Counted from the stretch's first letter, positions 1-7,133 are shown. The stretch: 16,203 bases of DNA from an uncultured Bacilli bacterium (GCA_948629335.1 CAPHZB010000032.1:1-16203); one strand, 5' to 3'. The notes: a model not told the origin generated them from the sequence alone. Numbers and translations are program-made.

Positions 1-202
1 TTTTTCCATCTGTATTTTCTATATTATTAATCATCAACATATTTTCAATTGTATCCACATAAAAGAGAGCACTTTCCTCAGCTGCCTTTAATCTTGATTT
101 ATTTACTAAACTGAGTATTAACGGTACTGCAATAAGTGCTATTACTGCCAAAATCACAATAACAGCTAATAATTCAATAAGTGTAAATCCCTTTTTTTTC
201 AT
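1..202 (-). CDS. Type IV pilin-like protein, N-terminal part (runs off the left edge)
   Basis: The first 67 codons are visible. They encode a prepilin leader MKKKG followed by FTLIELLAVIVILAVIALIAVP, so prepilin peptidase should cut between G5 and F6, leaving the +5 glutamate of the mature pilin. This hydrophobic helix anchors the protein in the membrane before assembly into a pilus or pseudopilus. I chose the ATG at 202 because an AGGAG ribosome site lies 8 bases upstream; the GTG at 211 overlaps that site. The sequence is nearly identical to the start of the pilin at 759-2105, so this is a recent paralogue. The rest of the protein, including any surface domain, lies outside the window, so its specific role cannot be judged. 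Confidence 0.85.
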   Translation of the reverse strand, partial: MKKKGFTLIELLAVIVILAVIALIAVPLILSLVNKSRLKAAEESALFYVDTIENMLMINNIENTDGK

Positions 203-216
203 ATTCCACACTCCTA
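1..216. repeat. Direct repeat copy A (5' end of pilin gene)
   Basis: Bases 1-216 align without gaps to 1904-2119. By eye there are about 16 mismatches in the first 215 bases (about 93% identity), mostly in third codon positions. The similarity continues off the left edge and stops just upstream of the ribosome site. It marks a tandem duplication of the pilin leader and N-terminal region. Confidence 0.85.
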
Positions 217-224
217 TCTTAATC

Positions 225-233
225 ATTATAACA
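225..233 (-). promoter_or_regulatory. Extended -10 promoter of the truncated pilin gene
   Basis: On the minus strand TGTTATAAT (TGn plus a perfect TATAAT) lies about 22 bases before the ATG at 202. No good -35 is present, which fits an extended -10 promoter. The predicted leader is very short and contains the AGGAG ribosome site. Confidence 0.5.
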
Positions 234-316
234 CACTTTTTTTAATTTTTATCTGATAAGTTTATTATATAGTTATACTATAATGAATGTTTTATGATTG
301 GATATAGAAATGTAAC

Positions 317-499
317 CTATTTTGAAATAAAACCAGTACAATCACCTAGAATAAATATTAATGGTAACTGTTCACACCCTAAAGGATGAGATAACAAAGT
401 CTTATTTTTTAATTTATCGGGGTTCTCCTTACATGATTCTAAATATTCAATAAATTTTTTATTTTGAAAGTTCTAGATAACATTATTCTCATTTTGTTC
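317..499 (-). pseudogene. Possible gene remnant
   Basis: On the minus strand the frame from 499 to the TAG at 317-319 encodes about 60 residues with protein-like composition, for example FIEYLESCKENPDKLKNK and ending LPLIFILGDCTGFISK. It has a TAG at 473-475 and no ATG start. I do not recognise the family. It sits just after the terminator-like hairpin at 536-560 and before the pilin promoter at about 230. It may be the decayed 3' end of a gene, or chance. Confidence 0.25.
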
Positions 500-524
500 C
501 TTCTACTTTTATTAGTAGCCGAGA

Positions 525-560
525 TAAAGAAATAACACCCTAATTCAGTGAATTAAGGTG
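525..560 (-). terminator. Intrinsic terminator for the minus strand
   Basis: Stem 550-560 with 536-546 and a 3-base loop, 11 pairs including one G-U on the minus strand. It is followed on that strand by TTATTTCTTTAT. The U tract is interrupted, so efficiency is uncertain. It would end both the candidate RNA and the pilin transcript from 2105. Confidence 0.5.
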
Positions 561-637
561 CAAACCAATTTGGTAAGCACTCAACTTTGCAAGAAGTCAA
601 GTGTTCCATTTTTATTGTATGAAATTTCTTCCATCTA
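525..637 (-). ncRNA. Candidate small structured RNA or structured 3' UTR
   Basis: Minus-strand transcription from the promoter at 643-670 would give an RNA of about 110 bases. It has three adjacent hairpins: 578-603 (8 pairs, two of them G-U only on this strand), 558-580 (GTGC, two-base internal loop, ACC, AAATT loop, mirrored), and 536-560 (11 pairs, one G-U, then a U-rich tail). Neighbouring hairpins share three bases at their edges, so full pairing of one competes with the next. On the plus strand the wobble positions become A-C mismatches, which points to the minus strand. It may instead be the end of the long 3' UTR of the pilin gene. I do not recognise the RNA family. Confidence 0.35.
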
Positions 638-642
638 CATAC

Positions 643-670
643 ATTATACTAAATTTTTTTGTTAATGCAA
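643..670 (-). promoter_or_regulatory. Putative sigma-A promoter inside the pilin 3' region
   Basis: On the minus strand TTGCAT (665-670), a 16-base spacer and a perfect TATAAT (643-648). No open reading frame with a ribosome site follows before the terminator at 536-560, so the product would be a short non-coding RNA. Confidence 0.4.
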
Positions 671-758
671 GTTTCCGGTTTGGAAATTTTTTGTTTATGA
701 AAATGCTAGTTTATGATAGAAGCTTTTATTTTTGGAAGGCGCCTAAAGCATTTAATGA

Positions 759-2105
759 TTATGACATTAGAATGTATGGAGTATCAAAGCTTCCATCCCC
801 ATCTGTTACTAAAAAGTCTTTTGCAAGTGTGATAATAGGTCGAATGGAAAGAGCAGCGGATACATTTCCGGTTGTACAATTTGTTGTACCAGTGGGCATA
901 TTATAACAAGTACCATATCCATAAAGGAATGTATCAGAAATCGTTCCTGATTCATTTACAAATCTTCCTCGGTAAAGACTTCCTGAGACTTCTCTTGTAC
1001 TTTCCCATCCATTAAGATAGGAACGTGATGCTAACCAATAGGGTGAGAACGTATCTGGCTTATTTGGTGTTGAAGCTTGCAAGGTTTTATAAACAGAAGA
1101 TACTAAATTTGTATCTGTTAGATAACCAGTGTCACCTTTGCCACTATTTTCAGTAGTAGGGGATAATGTTAGTAGTGAATCGGTTAATACTTCTATTTGT
1201 CCATCAAAGCCCATATGCCTTGTTCTTACAATATTTTTTTCATCTGTATATTGTGCCGAGATTTTGTTAAGTGTATCGACTAATCTTGTAAACCCTGTAC
1301 TTACTCTTACATATACAACTTTGTTTGAAATATAATGAGAAACCATATCATAGGTTTCATCATCATTTTTTCGAATCACTCTCCATAAATTTAACTCACT
1401 TGGATTAATAGGTTGTGTTTTAGGGCAATTTACTATAGTTATTTGAGAGGAAGTACTTAGGCATCCTGTCATATCTGTTGTAATGGCATATGAGTTACTT
1501 TTAGGGGTCATTTGGATATAATCTCCTATTTCTAATGTAACCTTTTTTCCTACCACTTCGGGGTCTTTGTTATCTTCTCCACTTGGGTCTTTGTCGTTAG
1601 GATCTTTTTCGTCTCCTCCACTTGGGTCTTTTTCATCCGGAACACTTGGTATAACACTTCCTGTCCCATCACATTTATCTAAGAACCCTTTTTGTGAGGT
1701 ACATGTTTTAAACTCCTTTGTTTCCATATTCATTTCATAATGGACATAATAGGCATTAAATCTTAGATTTGCGATTTCAACAAAGCCACTGTTTATTTTT
1801 ATTTCGTTATTTACTCCATTATAGGGAGTATCCCCTTTGATCTCTAAGTTTAAAATTACTTCATTATTTTCATCTACAACCGTTTTTCCTTTTACTTTAT
1901 AGGTCTTTCCATCTGTATTTTCTATATTATTCATCATCAACATATTTTCAATTGTATCCACATAAAAGAGAGCACTTTCCTCAGCTGCTTTTAATCTTGA
2001 TTTATTTACTAAACTTAATATTAAAGGTACTGCAATTAGGGCTATCACTGCAAGTATCACAATAACAGCTAATAATTCAATTAACGTAAATCCCTTTTTT
2101 CTCAT
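759..2105 (-). CDS. Type IV pilin-like protein with large C-terminal surface domain
   Basis: 448 residues from the ATG at 2105, which has AAGGAG 8 bases upstream; the GTG at 2114 overlaps that site and is less likely. Residues 1-5 are a basic prepilin leader (MRKKG), cut before F6. Residues 6-30 are the FTLIELLAV-type membrane helix with Glu at mature position 5. Residues 30-150 are a pilin-like globular part with a Cys pair at 135/145. Residues 153-188 are an acidic linker built on repeated EKDPSGG/DKDPSGE units. Residues 189-448 form a domain with Cys pairs 215/227 and 400/410, SPYWLASRS, and the ending SIRPIITL...GDGSFDTPYIL. That pattern recalls DUF6273-like domains on surface proteins of gut Firmicutes (recalled, not searched). 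Probably an exported minor pilin or adhesin. No assembly genes are in the window. Confidence 0.85.
   Translation of the reverse strand: MRKKGFTLIELLAVIVILAVIALIAVPLILSLVNKSRLKAAEESALFYVDTIENMLMMNNIENTDGKTYKVKGKTVVDENNEVILNLEIKGDTPYNGVNNEIKINSGFVEIANLRFNAYYVHYEMNMETKEFKTCTSQKGFLDKCDGTGSVIPSVPDEKDPSGGDEKDPNDKDPSGEDNKDPEVVGKKVTLEIGDYIQMTPKSNSYAITTDMTGCLSTSSQITIVNCPKTQPINPSELNLWRVIRKNDDETYDMVSHYISNKVVYVRVSTGFTRLVDTLNKISAQYTDEKNIVRTRHMGFDGQIEVLTDSLLTLSPTTENSGKGDTGYLTDTNLVSSVYKTLQASTPNKPDTFSPYWLASRSYLNGWESTREVSGSLYRGRFVNESGTISDTFLYGYGTCYNMPTGTTNCTTGNVSAALSIRPIITLAKDFLVTDGDGSFDTPYILMS
1557..1645 (-). repeat. Short imperfect repeats encoding the acidic linker
   Basis: The unit CCACTTGGGTCTTT (plus-strand reading) occurs twice, with related GGGGTCTTT and GGATCTTT copies nearby. 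The repeats encode the alternating EKDPSGG, EKDPND, KDPSGED and NKDP units. Such repeats can gain or lose units by slippage and change the linker length. Confidence 0.6.
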
Positions 2106-2119
2106 ATTCCACACTCCTT
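1904..2119. repeat. Direct repeat copy B (5' end of pilin gene)
   Basis: Gap-free counterpart of bases 1-216, offset by 1903 bases. It covers the ribosome site, leader peptide, membrane helix and the following roughly 40 residues. The promoters upstream are not conserved between the two copies. Confidence 0.85.
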
Positions 2120-2131
2120 GTATTTTTATTT

Positions 2132-2161
2132 ATTCTATCATAAGATAGTGTGTATTAGCAA
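2132..2161 (-). promoter_or_regulatory. Putative promoter of the 759-2105 pilin
   Basis: On the minus strand TTGCTA (2156-2161), 18 bases, then TAGAAT (2132-2137), about 27 bases before the ATG. Both boxes match the consensus only in part. Confidence 0.4.
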
Positions 2162-2180
2162 CTATAATGGTTTTGAGATA

Positions 2181-2210
2181 GTGTAATTGTTTTCCGACAA
2201 ACAATTACAC
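2181..2210. repeat. Perfect 12-bp inverted repeat between divergent pilin genes
   Basis: GTGTAATTGTTT (2181-2192) and its exact reverse complement (2199-2210), separated by TCCGAC. It lies just upstream of both divergent promoters (2132-2161 and 2232-2260) and has no T tract on either side. An operator bound by a dimeric regulator fits the position better than a terminator. Confidence 0.6.
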
Positions 2211-2231
2211 ATATCATATGTTCTTCCTTGA

Positions 2232-2260
2232 TTGACAATTAAGGCAAATTTAACTATAAT
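2232..2260 (+). promoter_or_regulatory. Consensus sigma-A promoter of the 2292 pilin
   Basis: TTGACA (2232-2237), exactly 17 bases, TATAAT (2255-2260): a perfect consensus match. Transcription should start near 2267, just before the GGAGG ribosome site at 2281-2285. Confidence 0.85.
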
Positions 2261-2291
2261 AAGCATAGTAGAATAGTTGCGGAGGAATTAT

Positions 2292-3161
2292 ATGAGAAAG
2301 AAAAATGCATTTACTTTGGTTGAAATGTTAGCTGTCCTTGTGGTCCTAGGGTTACTAATGGTACTTACTTTTCCTAAAGTATTAGAGATGGTTACAAAAC
2401 AAGAAGGAGAAGTAGATAAAGCACAAGAGAAGATGATTTCTTCTGCTGTTGAAATGTATCTAAATGAAAACAGAAATGCTTATCCAGCACGAGAAGGAAA
2501 AAGTTATTGTATCAATTTATTTGAATTAAATAATAAAGGATATTTGTCTATTGATACAGATAATTTGGATTTAGATCAAAAAGTTTTAGTAGAATATACA
2601 AGTGATAACAAATATACAACGAGTCTTTCACCAGGTATTTGTGATACGCAAAGCCAAGGAAATGTTCTAGCGGGACTTTCTTGTACAGTAGATAAAACAG
2701 GTTATGCAGTAAAAAAGACTGTTACTATTTTCTATCCATTAAATAGTAGTGAAAATCGTTCTTATTGTTATTCTATAAATGGAGGAACATCATGGACAAA
2801 AATAGATACATTCGATTCACAAGTAAATGAAAAAGGCGTTAAAAAGTTAGAATTTTCTAATAATGCAATCGTAAAAGCAAAAGTTGTTTTAGGAAATTCC
2901 TGTGATGTAGTTGAAGAAGATGCTACTTGTACAGCAAATGTATCTGATATAGATACAACTAAAATCGGAACAATTACCAATTATGATGCAACAAAGATTG
3001 GAAAGGGATATGTGGCAACTGATGGAAGTTTAGTGTCAAGAACACAATATCAAGAACTATATGATGTATTGGATTTTAATGCTGCGGGCATGAAGCAACC
3101 TCCAAATAGTAGAGATTTTTATTTACCAAACCAAGAAGGAAAGATGATAAAATACCAATAA
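2292..3161 (+). CDS. Type IV pilin-like protein with tail-collar-like C-terminus
   Basis: 289 residues from the ATG at 2292, chosen because GGAGG lies 6 bases upstream; the in-frame TTG at 2277 lies before that site. Residues 1-6 are the leader MRKKNA; prepilin peptidase should cut A6/F7. FTLVEMLAVLVVLGLLMV is the membrane helix with Glu at mature position 5. Residues 30-110 are the helical N-terminal pilin part. Residues 117-215 carry several Cys (C118, C131, C159, C204, C213). Residues 240-289 (GYVATDGSLVSRTQYQELYDVL ending in a FYLPN motif) resemble the start of phage tail collar domains (usual pattern: DGS, then SR..Y..L, then NLPD.RG); this is by eye. Transcribed from a very strong promoter and followed by a terminator, so monocistronic. 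Likely a surface or pilus-tip protein. Confidence 0.82.
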   Translation: MRKKNAFTLVEMLAVLVVLGLLMVLTFPKVLEMVTKQEGEVDKAQEKMISSAVEMYLNENRNAYPAREGKSYCINLFELNNKGYLSIDTDNLDLDQKVLVEYTSDNKYTTSLSPGICDTQSQGNVLAGLSCTVDKTGYAVKKTVTIFYPLNSSENRSYCYSINGGTSWTKIDTFDSQVNEKGVKKLEFSNNAIVKAKVVLGNSCDVVEEDATCTANVSDIDTTKIGTITNYDATKIGKGYVATDGSLVSRTQYQELYDVLDFNAAGMKQPPNSRDFYLPNQEGKMIKYQ

Positions 3162-3189
3162 AAAAATAAAGCAACTACTTTATTTTTTT
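3161..3189. terminator. Intrinsic terminator after the 2292 pilin
   Basis: Perfect 11-bp stem AAAAAATAAAG / CTTTATTTTTT (3161-3171 with 3178-3188), loop CAACTA, ending in a run of T. The stem begins in the stop codon. The A-rich left arm would let it work on the minus strand as well, though no minus-strand gene ends here. Confidence 0.8.
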
Positions 3190-3201
3190 ATTCATCTTCT
3201 G

Positions 3202-3207
3202 TATAAT
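3202..3207 (+). promoter_or_regulatory. -10 box of nfo
   Basis: Perfect TATAAT preceded by TG, 20 bases before the nfo ATG. No convincing -35 is present. The predicted leader is short and holds the AAGAGG ribosome site (about 3217-3223). Confidence 0.45.
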
Positions 3208-3227
3208 GACATAAGAAAAGAGGTATT

Positions 3228-4112
3228 ATGGAATTAATTATTGGCGCACATGTGTCCTATAAAAAAGAGGAACAACTTCTTGGTTGTGTGAAGGAAGCTT
3301 TAAGCTATGGAGCAAATACATTTATGTTTTATACAGGAGCTCCTCAAAATACATCACGCACAGAAATAAGAGAAGATAAAGTAAAACAAGCAAAGGAACT
3401 ATTAACAGAAGAGGGCATGAAGATAGAAAACATTATTGTTCATGCTCCCTATATCATTAACTTAGCAAACCCAAAGACATCTGCATTCGCACTAGATTTC
3501 TTAAAAGAGGAAATAAAGCGAGTAGAAAAACTTGGAATAACAAAAATGGTTCTTCATCCAGGCAGTCATGTTGGTATAACAAAAGAAGAAGGAATTCAAA
3601 ATATCATTAGAGGTCTAAATCAAGTCATTGATCGAACAACCAAAGTGACAATTTGTTTAGAAACGATGGCGGGAAAAGGAACTGAATGTGGTTCCACATT
3701 TGAGGAGTTAAAACAAATTATTGATGGAGTAAACTATAATGAAAAAGTAGGGGTATGTTTAGACACTTGCCATATTCATGATGCAGGTTACGATGTATCT
3801 AATTTTGATGAAGTTCTCCTTACATTCGACAAAATAATTGGTCTTTCTAAGTTACAATGTATACATATCAATGATAGTAAAAATGAGCGTTCTTCTCATA
3901 AAGATCGTCATGAAAATATAGGATATGGGTACATTGGATTTGAACATCTACTCCACGTGATTTATAACGAGAAACTAAAGGGAATTCCTAAAATATTAGA
4001 AACACCTTATGTTGATAAAGAATACCCACCCTATAAATTTGAAATTGAGGAAATACGGAACAAAAAATATAATGAAAACTTATATGAGGATATAAAAAAC
4101 TATTATAAGTAA
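3228..4112 (+). CDS. nfo: Endonuclease IV (AP endonuclease)
   Basis: 294 residues, close to the usual 280-300. Endonuclease IV cuts the phosphodiester 5' of abasic sites during base excision repair and uses three Zn ions in a TIM barrel. The metal ligands of the family are all recognisable: H72 (VHAPY), H110 (LHPGSH), E145 (LETMAGKG), D179 and H182 (CLDTCHIHDAGYD), H213 (IHINDS), D226 and H228 (KDRHENIG), and E258 (LETP). The start is the only ATG near AAGAGG. It has its own -10 box and stands alone, with the pilin terminator behind it and a convergent small gene overlapping its last 10 bases. In Bacillus nfo (yqfS) lies beside yqfT, which agrees with the call for that neighbour. Confidence 0.96.
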   Translation: MELIIGAHVSYKKEEQLLGCVKEALSYGANTFMFYTGAPQNTSRTEIREDKVKQAKELLTEEGMKIENIIVHAPYIINLANPKTSAFALDFLKEEIKRVEKLGITKMVLHPGSHVGITKEEGIQNIIRGLNQVIDRTTKVTICLETMAGKGTECGSTFEELKQIIDGVNYNEKVGVCLDTCHIHDAGYDVSNFDEVLLTFDKIIGLSKLQCIHINDSKNERSSHKDRHENIGYGYIGFEHLLHVIYNEKLKGIPKILETPYVDKEYPPYKFEIEEIRNKKYNENLYEDIKNYYK

Positions 4113-4363
4113 GCTTTATATTTTTCTTGATAGGAAAGAAGAATTGGCTCTATTTTTGAATAAGTAGTTAGAGATAAGGAATTTTTGAGATCTTTAAATA
4201 TTTGTTCTCTATTTGAAAATAGAAGACACCAATTCTTTTTTATGTATGCAAATAGAAATTGGTACTCTTCTTCTGTTAAAGAAATTCCTTCTTTCTGTAT
4301 ATAACAAACCATATCTTCATATTTTAAATGCTTAATATAATTTTGAACATATCTTTTAATCAT
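4103..4363 (-). CDS. Small DUF2624/YqfT-like protein
   Basis: 86 residues from the ATG at 4363, which has AGGTGA 4 bases upstream. The ATG at 4411 would add 16 residues but has no ribosome site. The protein is mostly helical, with a central ISLTEEEYQFLFAYIKKN motif and a C-terminal pattern (LTTYSKIEPILLSYQEKY) like the DUF2624 family, whose Bacillus member yqfT is the neighbour of nfo. The match is by eye plus synteny, so moderate. No signal peptide or membrane segment is visible. Function is unknown in the family. It converges on nfo and the two coding regions overlap by 10 bases at their stops, so no terminator can separate them. Confidence 0.7.
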   Translation of the reverse strand: MIKRYVQNYIKHLKYEDMVCYIQKEGISLTEEEYQFLFAYIKKNWCLLFSNREQIFKDLKNSLSLTTYSKIEPILLSYQEKYKAYL

Positions 4364-4442
4364 TTCATCACCTAATCTATTGTATGTGATATTGATTGAA
4401 TAATGTTTCATAAATGTCGTAAGATAAATTAGAGGTGAGACT

Positions 4443-5057
4443 ATGTATAAAAGTATAGAATTAGATTATAACATGAAAGATTTAGAAAACTTTCTAGATG
4501 AGAAGACACTTGATATTCATTTTAATAGTTTATATAAAGGATATCTTAATCGACTAAATAAACTACTAACTAAAAATGGCTATGATTTTCGCTATTCTAA
4601 GGAAGAACTATTAAACCACATCGATGAATTTCCTATAAGTGATAGAGATGACATTTTATATAATTTAGGAGGTGTCTTGAATCATGAACGTTATTTTTCT
4701 ATTCTAACGCCTACATCTTCTACAAAAGAAAACCCATTCTTAACAAAAATGAATGAAAAATATGGAAGCATAGAAAACTTTAAAGAAGAATTTAAAGAAA
4801 AAGCATTACTTGTTGTGGGCTCAGGGTATACGAATTTAGTGATGGACCGAAATGGAGGATTAAATATTATTAATACAAGTAACCAAGAATTACCTGATTT
4901 TTATGGATTTTATCCTCTAATCAGTTTGGATTTATGGGAACATGCTTACTTTTTAAAATATTATCAAAACAAAGAAGAATATATAGACAATTTTTTCAAT
5001 TATTTAAACTATACAAAAATAAACGAACTCTATGAAAAAAAAGCAAAAGAAATATAG
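4443..5057 (+). CDS. sodA: Superoxide dismutase, Fe/Mn family (divergent)
   Basis: 204 residues, normal for the family. It converts superoxide to oxygen and hydrogen peroxide in the cytoplasm. The four metal ligands are present: H26 (TLDIH), H81 (NLGGVLNHERYF), D163 and H167 (SLDLWEHAYF). The gateway tyrosine Y34 is kept. Q148 (NTSNQE) matches the Mn-type position (TANQD), and G77 is Gly as in MnSOD. Unusual: the HH pair after the first ligand motif is replaced (NSLYKGY), the FW after H81 is YF, and the GSGWAW motif is GSGYTN. Activity is likely, but metal preference is uncertain. The start has AGGTGA six bases upstream. It is divergent from the DUF2624-like gene and overlaps the PBP start by 26 bases. 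Confidence 0.9.
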   Translation: MYKSIELDYNMKDLENFLDEKTLDIHFNSLYKGYLNRLNKLLTKNGYDFRYSKEELLNHIDEFPISDRDDILYNLGGVLNHERYFSILTPTSSTKENPFLTKMNEKYGSIENFKEEFKEKALLVVGSGYTNLVMDRNGGLNIINTSNQELPDFYGFYPLISLDLWEHAYFLKYYQNKEEYIDNFFNYLNYTKINELYEKKAKEI

Positions 5058-7098
5058 TTCTTCTAGAATAACAAAAGATATTAAAATAATAATTGAAAAA
5101 AGATACAATCTATTATCCGTCGTTATCATCTTACTACTCATTTTTTTATTTGTTGATTTATTTTATATTCAAATAGTAAAACAAGAATATTATGAGGCAA
5201 AAGTACTTGAATCAAAAATAACTACATATGAGGGAAGTACAGCACCACGTGGAAGAATTTATGATTCTAAAGGAAGACTTTTAGTAGATAATGAACCAGT
5301 AAAAATCATCTATTATAAGAAAAGTAATTTGAGTACAAGAGAAGAAATAGAACTTGCCTATCAAGTTGTAGAACAATTAGAGCTGGATTATAAAAAAGTA
5401 ACAGAGAATATGCTTAGAGATTTCTGGGTTTTAAAACATACAGAAGAAGCACGAGAAAAAATTACCAAAGAAGAGTGGCAAGCCTTAGAAGAAAGAAAGA
5501 TGAAATCTTCTGAAATTGAGTCACTTAAAAGAGAAAGAGTTACGAAGGAAGAACTAGAAACATTAGAGGAAACAGATAGAAAGGCAAGTTACTTATATAA
5601 TTTAATGAATAAGGGGTATTCTTATTCCGAAAAGATTATAAAATCAAGTGATGTAACAGATACAGAATATGCCTATATTGCTGAAAATGTAGGACAATTA
5701 AAAGGCTTTAACGTACGTCTTGATTGGAATCGAACCTATCCTTATGGAAATGTGTTTAAAAGTATTCTTGGAAAAGTTTCTACCTATGATACAGGAATAC
5801 CTGCTGATATGAAAGAAGAATATTTAAGTAAGGGGTATACGTTAGATGATCGAGTAGGAATTAGTTACTTAGAATACCAATATGATGAATACTTAAAAGG
5901 AAAAAAAGATGTATATCAGAAAAAAAGTGATGGAGATGTTCTTTTGGAAGCAGGAAATCGGGGAAATGATCTTTATTTAACCATTGATATTGAATTACAA
6001 AAAAAGATAGAAGAAATTTTAGAAGAGGAGTTAAAAAAAGCAAAACAGGAGGCAAATACAGACTATTACAACCATTCTTTTGTAATTGTGACGGATACAT
6101 TAACAGGAGGCATTCTAGCCATGGCTGGGAAAATGATTACGGAAGGAAAAGATGGATATGAAATTTATGACTATACACCTGGTGTATTTACTTCTTCTTT
6201 AACAGTAGGATCTGTTATTAAAGGTGCATCTCATATTGTAGGGTATAATACAGGGGCTTTAAAAATTGGGGAACGAAGAAGTGATACTTGTGTTAAACTA
6301 GCAGCGACTCCACAAAAATGTTCATGGAAACCTCTTGGAAGTTTGAACGATTTAACAGCACTAAAGTATTCTTCCAATACATATCAATTTTATACAGCAA
6401 TGAAAGTAGCAGGTTATCGTTATGTTTATAATGGCTCTTTTAAATTAAAAGAAGATACATTTCCGACTTACCGAAATACTTTTAAAGAATTTGGCTTAGG
6501 GACCTTAACTGAAATTGATTTGCCAAACGAAAAGAATGGAATTATTGGAAAAAACGATACACCAGGATTATTACTTGATTTTTCCATTGGACAATATGAT
6601 ACCTATACACCATTACAACTAGCACAGTATATTACAACCATTGCGAATAGTGGAGAACGTTTGAAACTACATCTTTTAGATAAAGTAAAGTCTTCTACAA
6701 CAGAAGAAGAACTTTTAAAACAAGAAAGAGAAGTTTTAAATAAAGTGACAACAGAAGAAAAATACATGCAAAGAGTGCAGGAAGGGTTTAAACTTGTTTT
6801 AGAACCAGGTGGGACAGGGTATAATTATATTAGCTCAAAATATAAACCAGCTGGAAAAACAGGAACGAGTCAAAGTTTTATTGATTCTGATAATGATGGT
6901 TTAGTTGACAAAGAAACACTTTCCCATACTTTTGCCGCATATGCTCCTTATACAAATCCCGAGGTGAGCTTTGTAATTGCATCACCTGATGTATTCTATC
7001 AAAAAGGGAAAAGTGAATATACAACGAGTGTAAATAGAAGACTAGCAACAAGAGTGAGTGAAGCATACTTTTCGATTGAAAAACAAGGGGAAACGTAA
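5032..7098 (+). CDS. Class B penicillin-binding protein (PBP2/MrdA-like transpeptidase)
   Basis: 688 residues. It crosslinks peptidoglycan with a RodA/FtsW partner at the outer face of the membrane. Residues 1-24 are cytoplasmic and basic; 25-47 are the single membrane anchor (LLSVVIILLLIFLFVDLFYI). RGRIYDSKGRLL (73-84) is the dimerisation-domain motif. Residues 130-205 are a Lys/Glu-rich helical insertion. The transpeptidase domain has the nucleophile S394 in SVIK (K397), SSN at 447-449 and KTGT at 609-612. The usual PGSTFK reads VGSVIK here. After KTG comes DSDNDGLVD (618-626), like a Ca-binding loop. The start overlaps sod and has no clear ribosome site, so translational coupling is likely. 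MrdA (elongation) is favoured over the divisome PBP only by overall pattern. Confidence 0.9.
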   Translation: MKKKQKKYSSSRITKDIKIIIEKRYNLLSVVIILLLIFLFVDLFYIQIVKQEYYEAKVLESKITTYEGSTAPRGRIYDSKGRLLVDNEPVKIIYYKKSNLSTREEIELAYQVVEQLELDYKKVTENMLRDFWVLKHTEEAREKITKEEWQALEERKMKSSEIESLKRERVTKEELETLEETDRKASYLYNLMNKGYSYSEKIIKSSDVTDTEYAYIAENVGQLKGFNVRLDWNRTYPYGNVFKSILGKVSTYDTGIPADMKEEYLSKGYTLDDRVGISYLEYQYDEYLKGKKDVYQKKSDGDVLLEAGNRGNDLYLTIDIELQKKIEEILEEELKKAKQEANTDYYNHSFVIVTDTLTGGILAMAGKMITEGKDGYEIYDYTPGVFTSSLTVGSVIKGASHIVGYNTGALKIGERRSDTCVKLAATPQKCSWKPLGSLNDLTALKYSSNTYQFYTAMKVAGYRYVYNGSFKLKEDTFPTYRNTFKEFGLGTLTEIDLPNEKNGIIGKNDTPGLLLDFSIGQYDTYTPLQLAQYITTIANSGERLKLHLLDKVKSSTTEEELLKQEREVLNKVTTEEKYMQRVQEGFKLVLEPGGTGYNYISSKYKPAGKTGTSQSFIDSDNDGLVDKETLSHTFAAYAPYTNPEVSFVIASPDVFYQKGKSEYTTSVNRRLATRVSEAYFSIEKQGET

Positions 7099-7105
7099 AA
7101 AAAGG

Positions 7106-7133
7106 TTGCTATTTTAAAAAAGTTTGATATAAT
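7106..7133 (+). promoter_or_regulatory. Promoter of the rpmG-efp operon
   Basis: TTGCTA (7106-7111), 16-base spacer, perfect TATAAT (7128-7133), 33 bases before the rpmG start. It is the only good promoter seen before efp and the modification genes. Confidence 0.65.

Noticed and set aside
553..609. 18-residue minus-strand peptide (MEHLTSCKVECLPNWFAP)
   Set aside because: No ribosome site near the ATG (nearest GGAAG is 18 bases away) and it overlaps the hairpins that explain the region.
601..906. Plus-strand 101-residue frame antisense to the pilin
   Set aside because: It lies over the 3' end of a clear pilin and the minus-strand RNA region, has no ribosome site and a non-protein-like composition.
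1557..1645. CRISPR-like short repeats
   Set aside because: Units are imperfect, in frame and encode the acidic linker of the pilin; no spacers.
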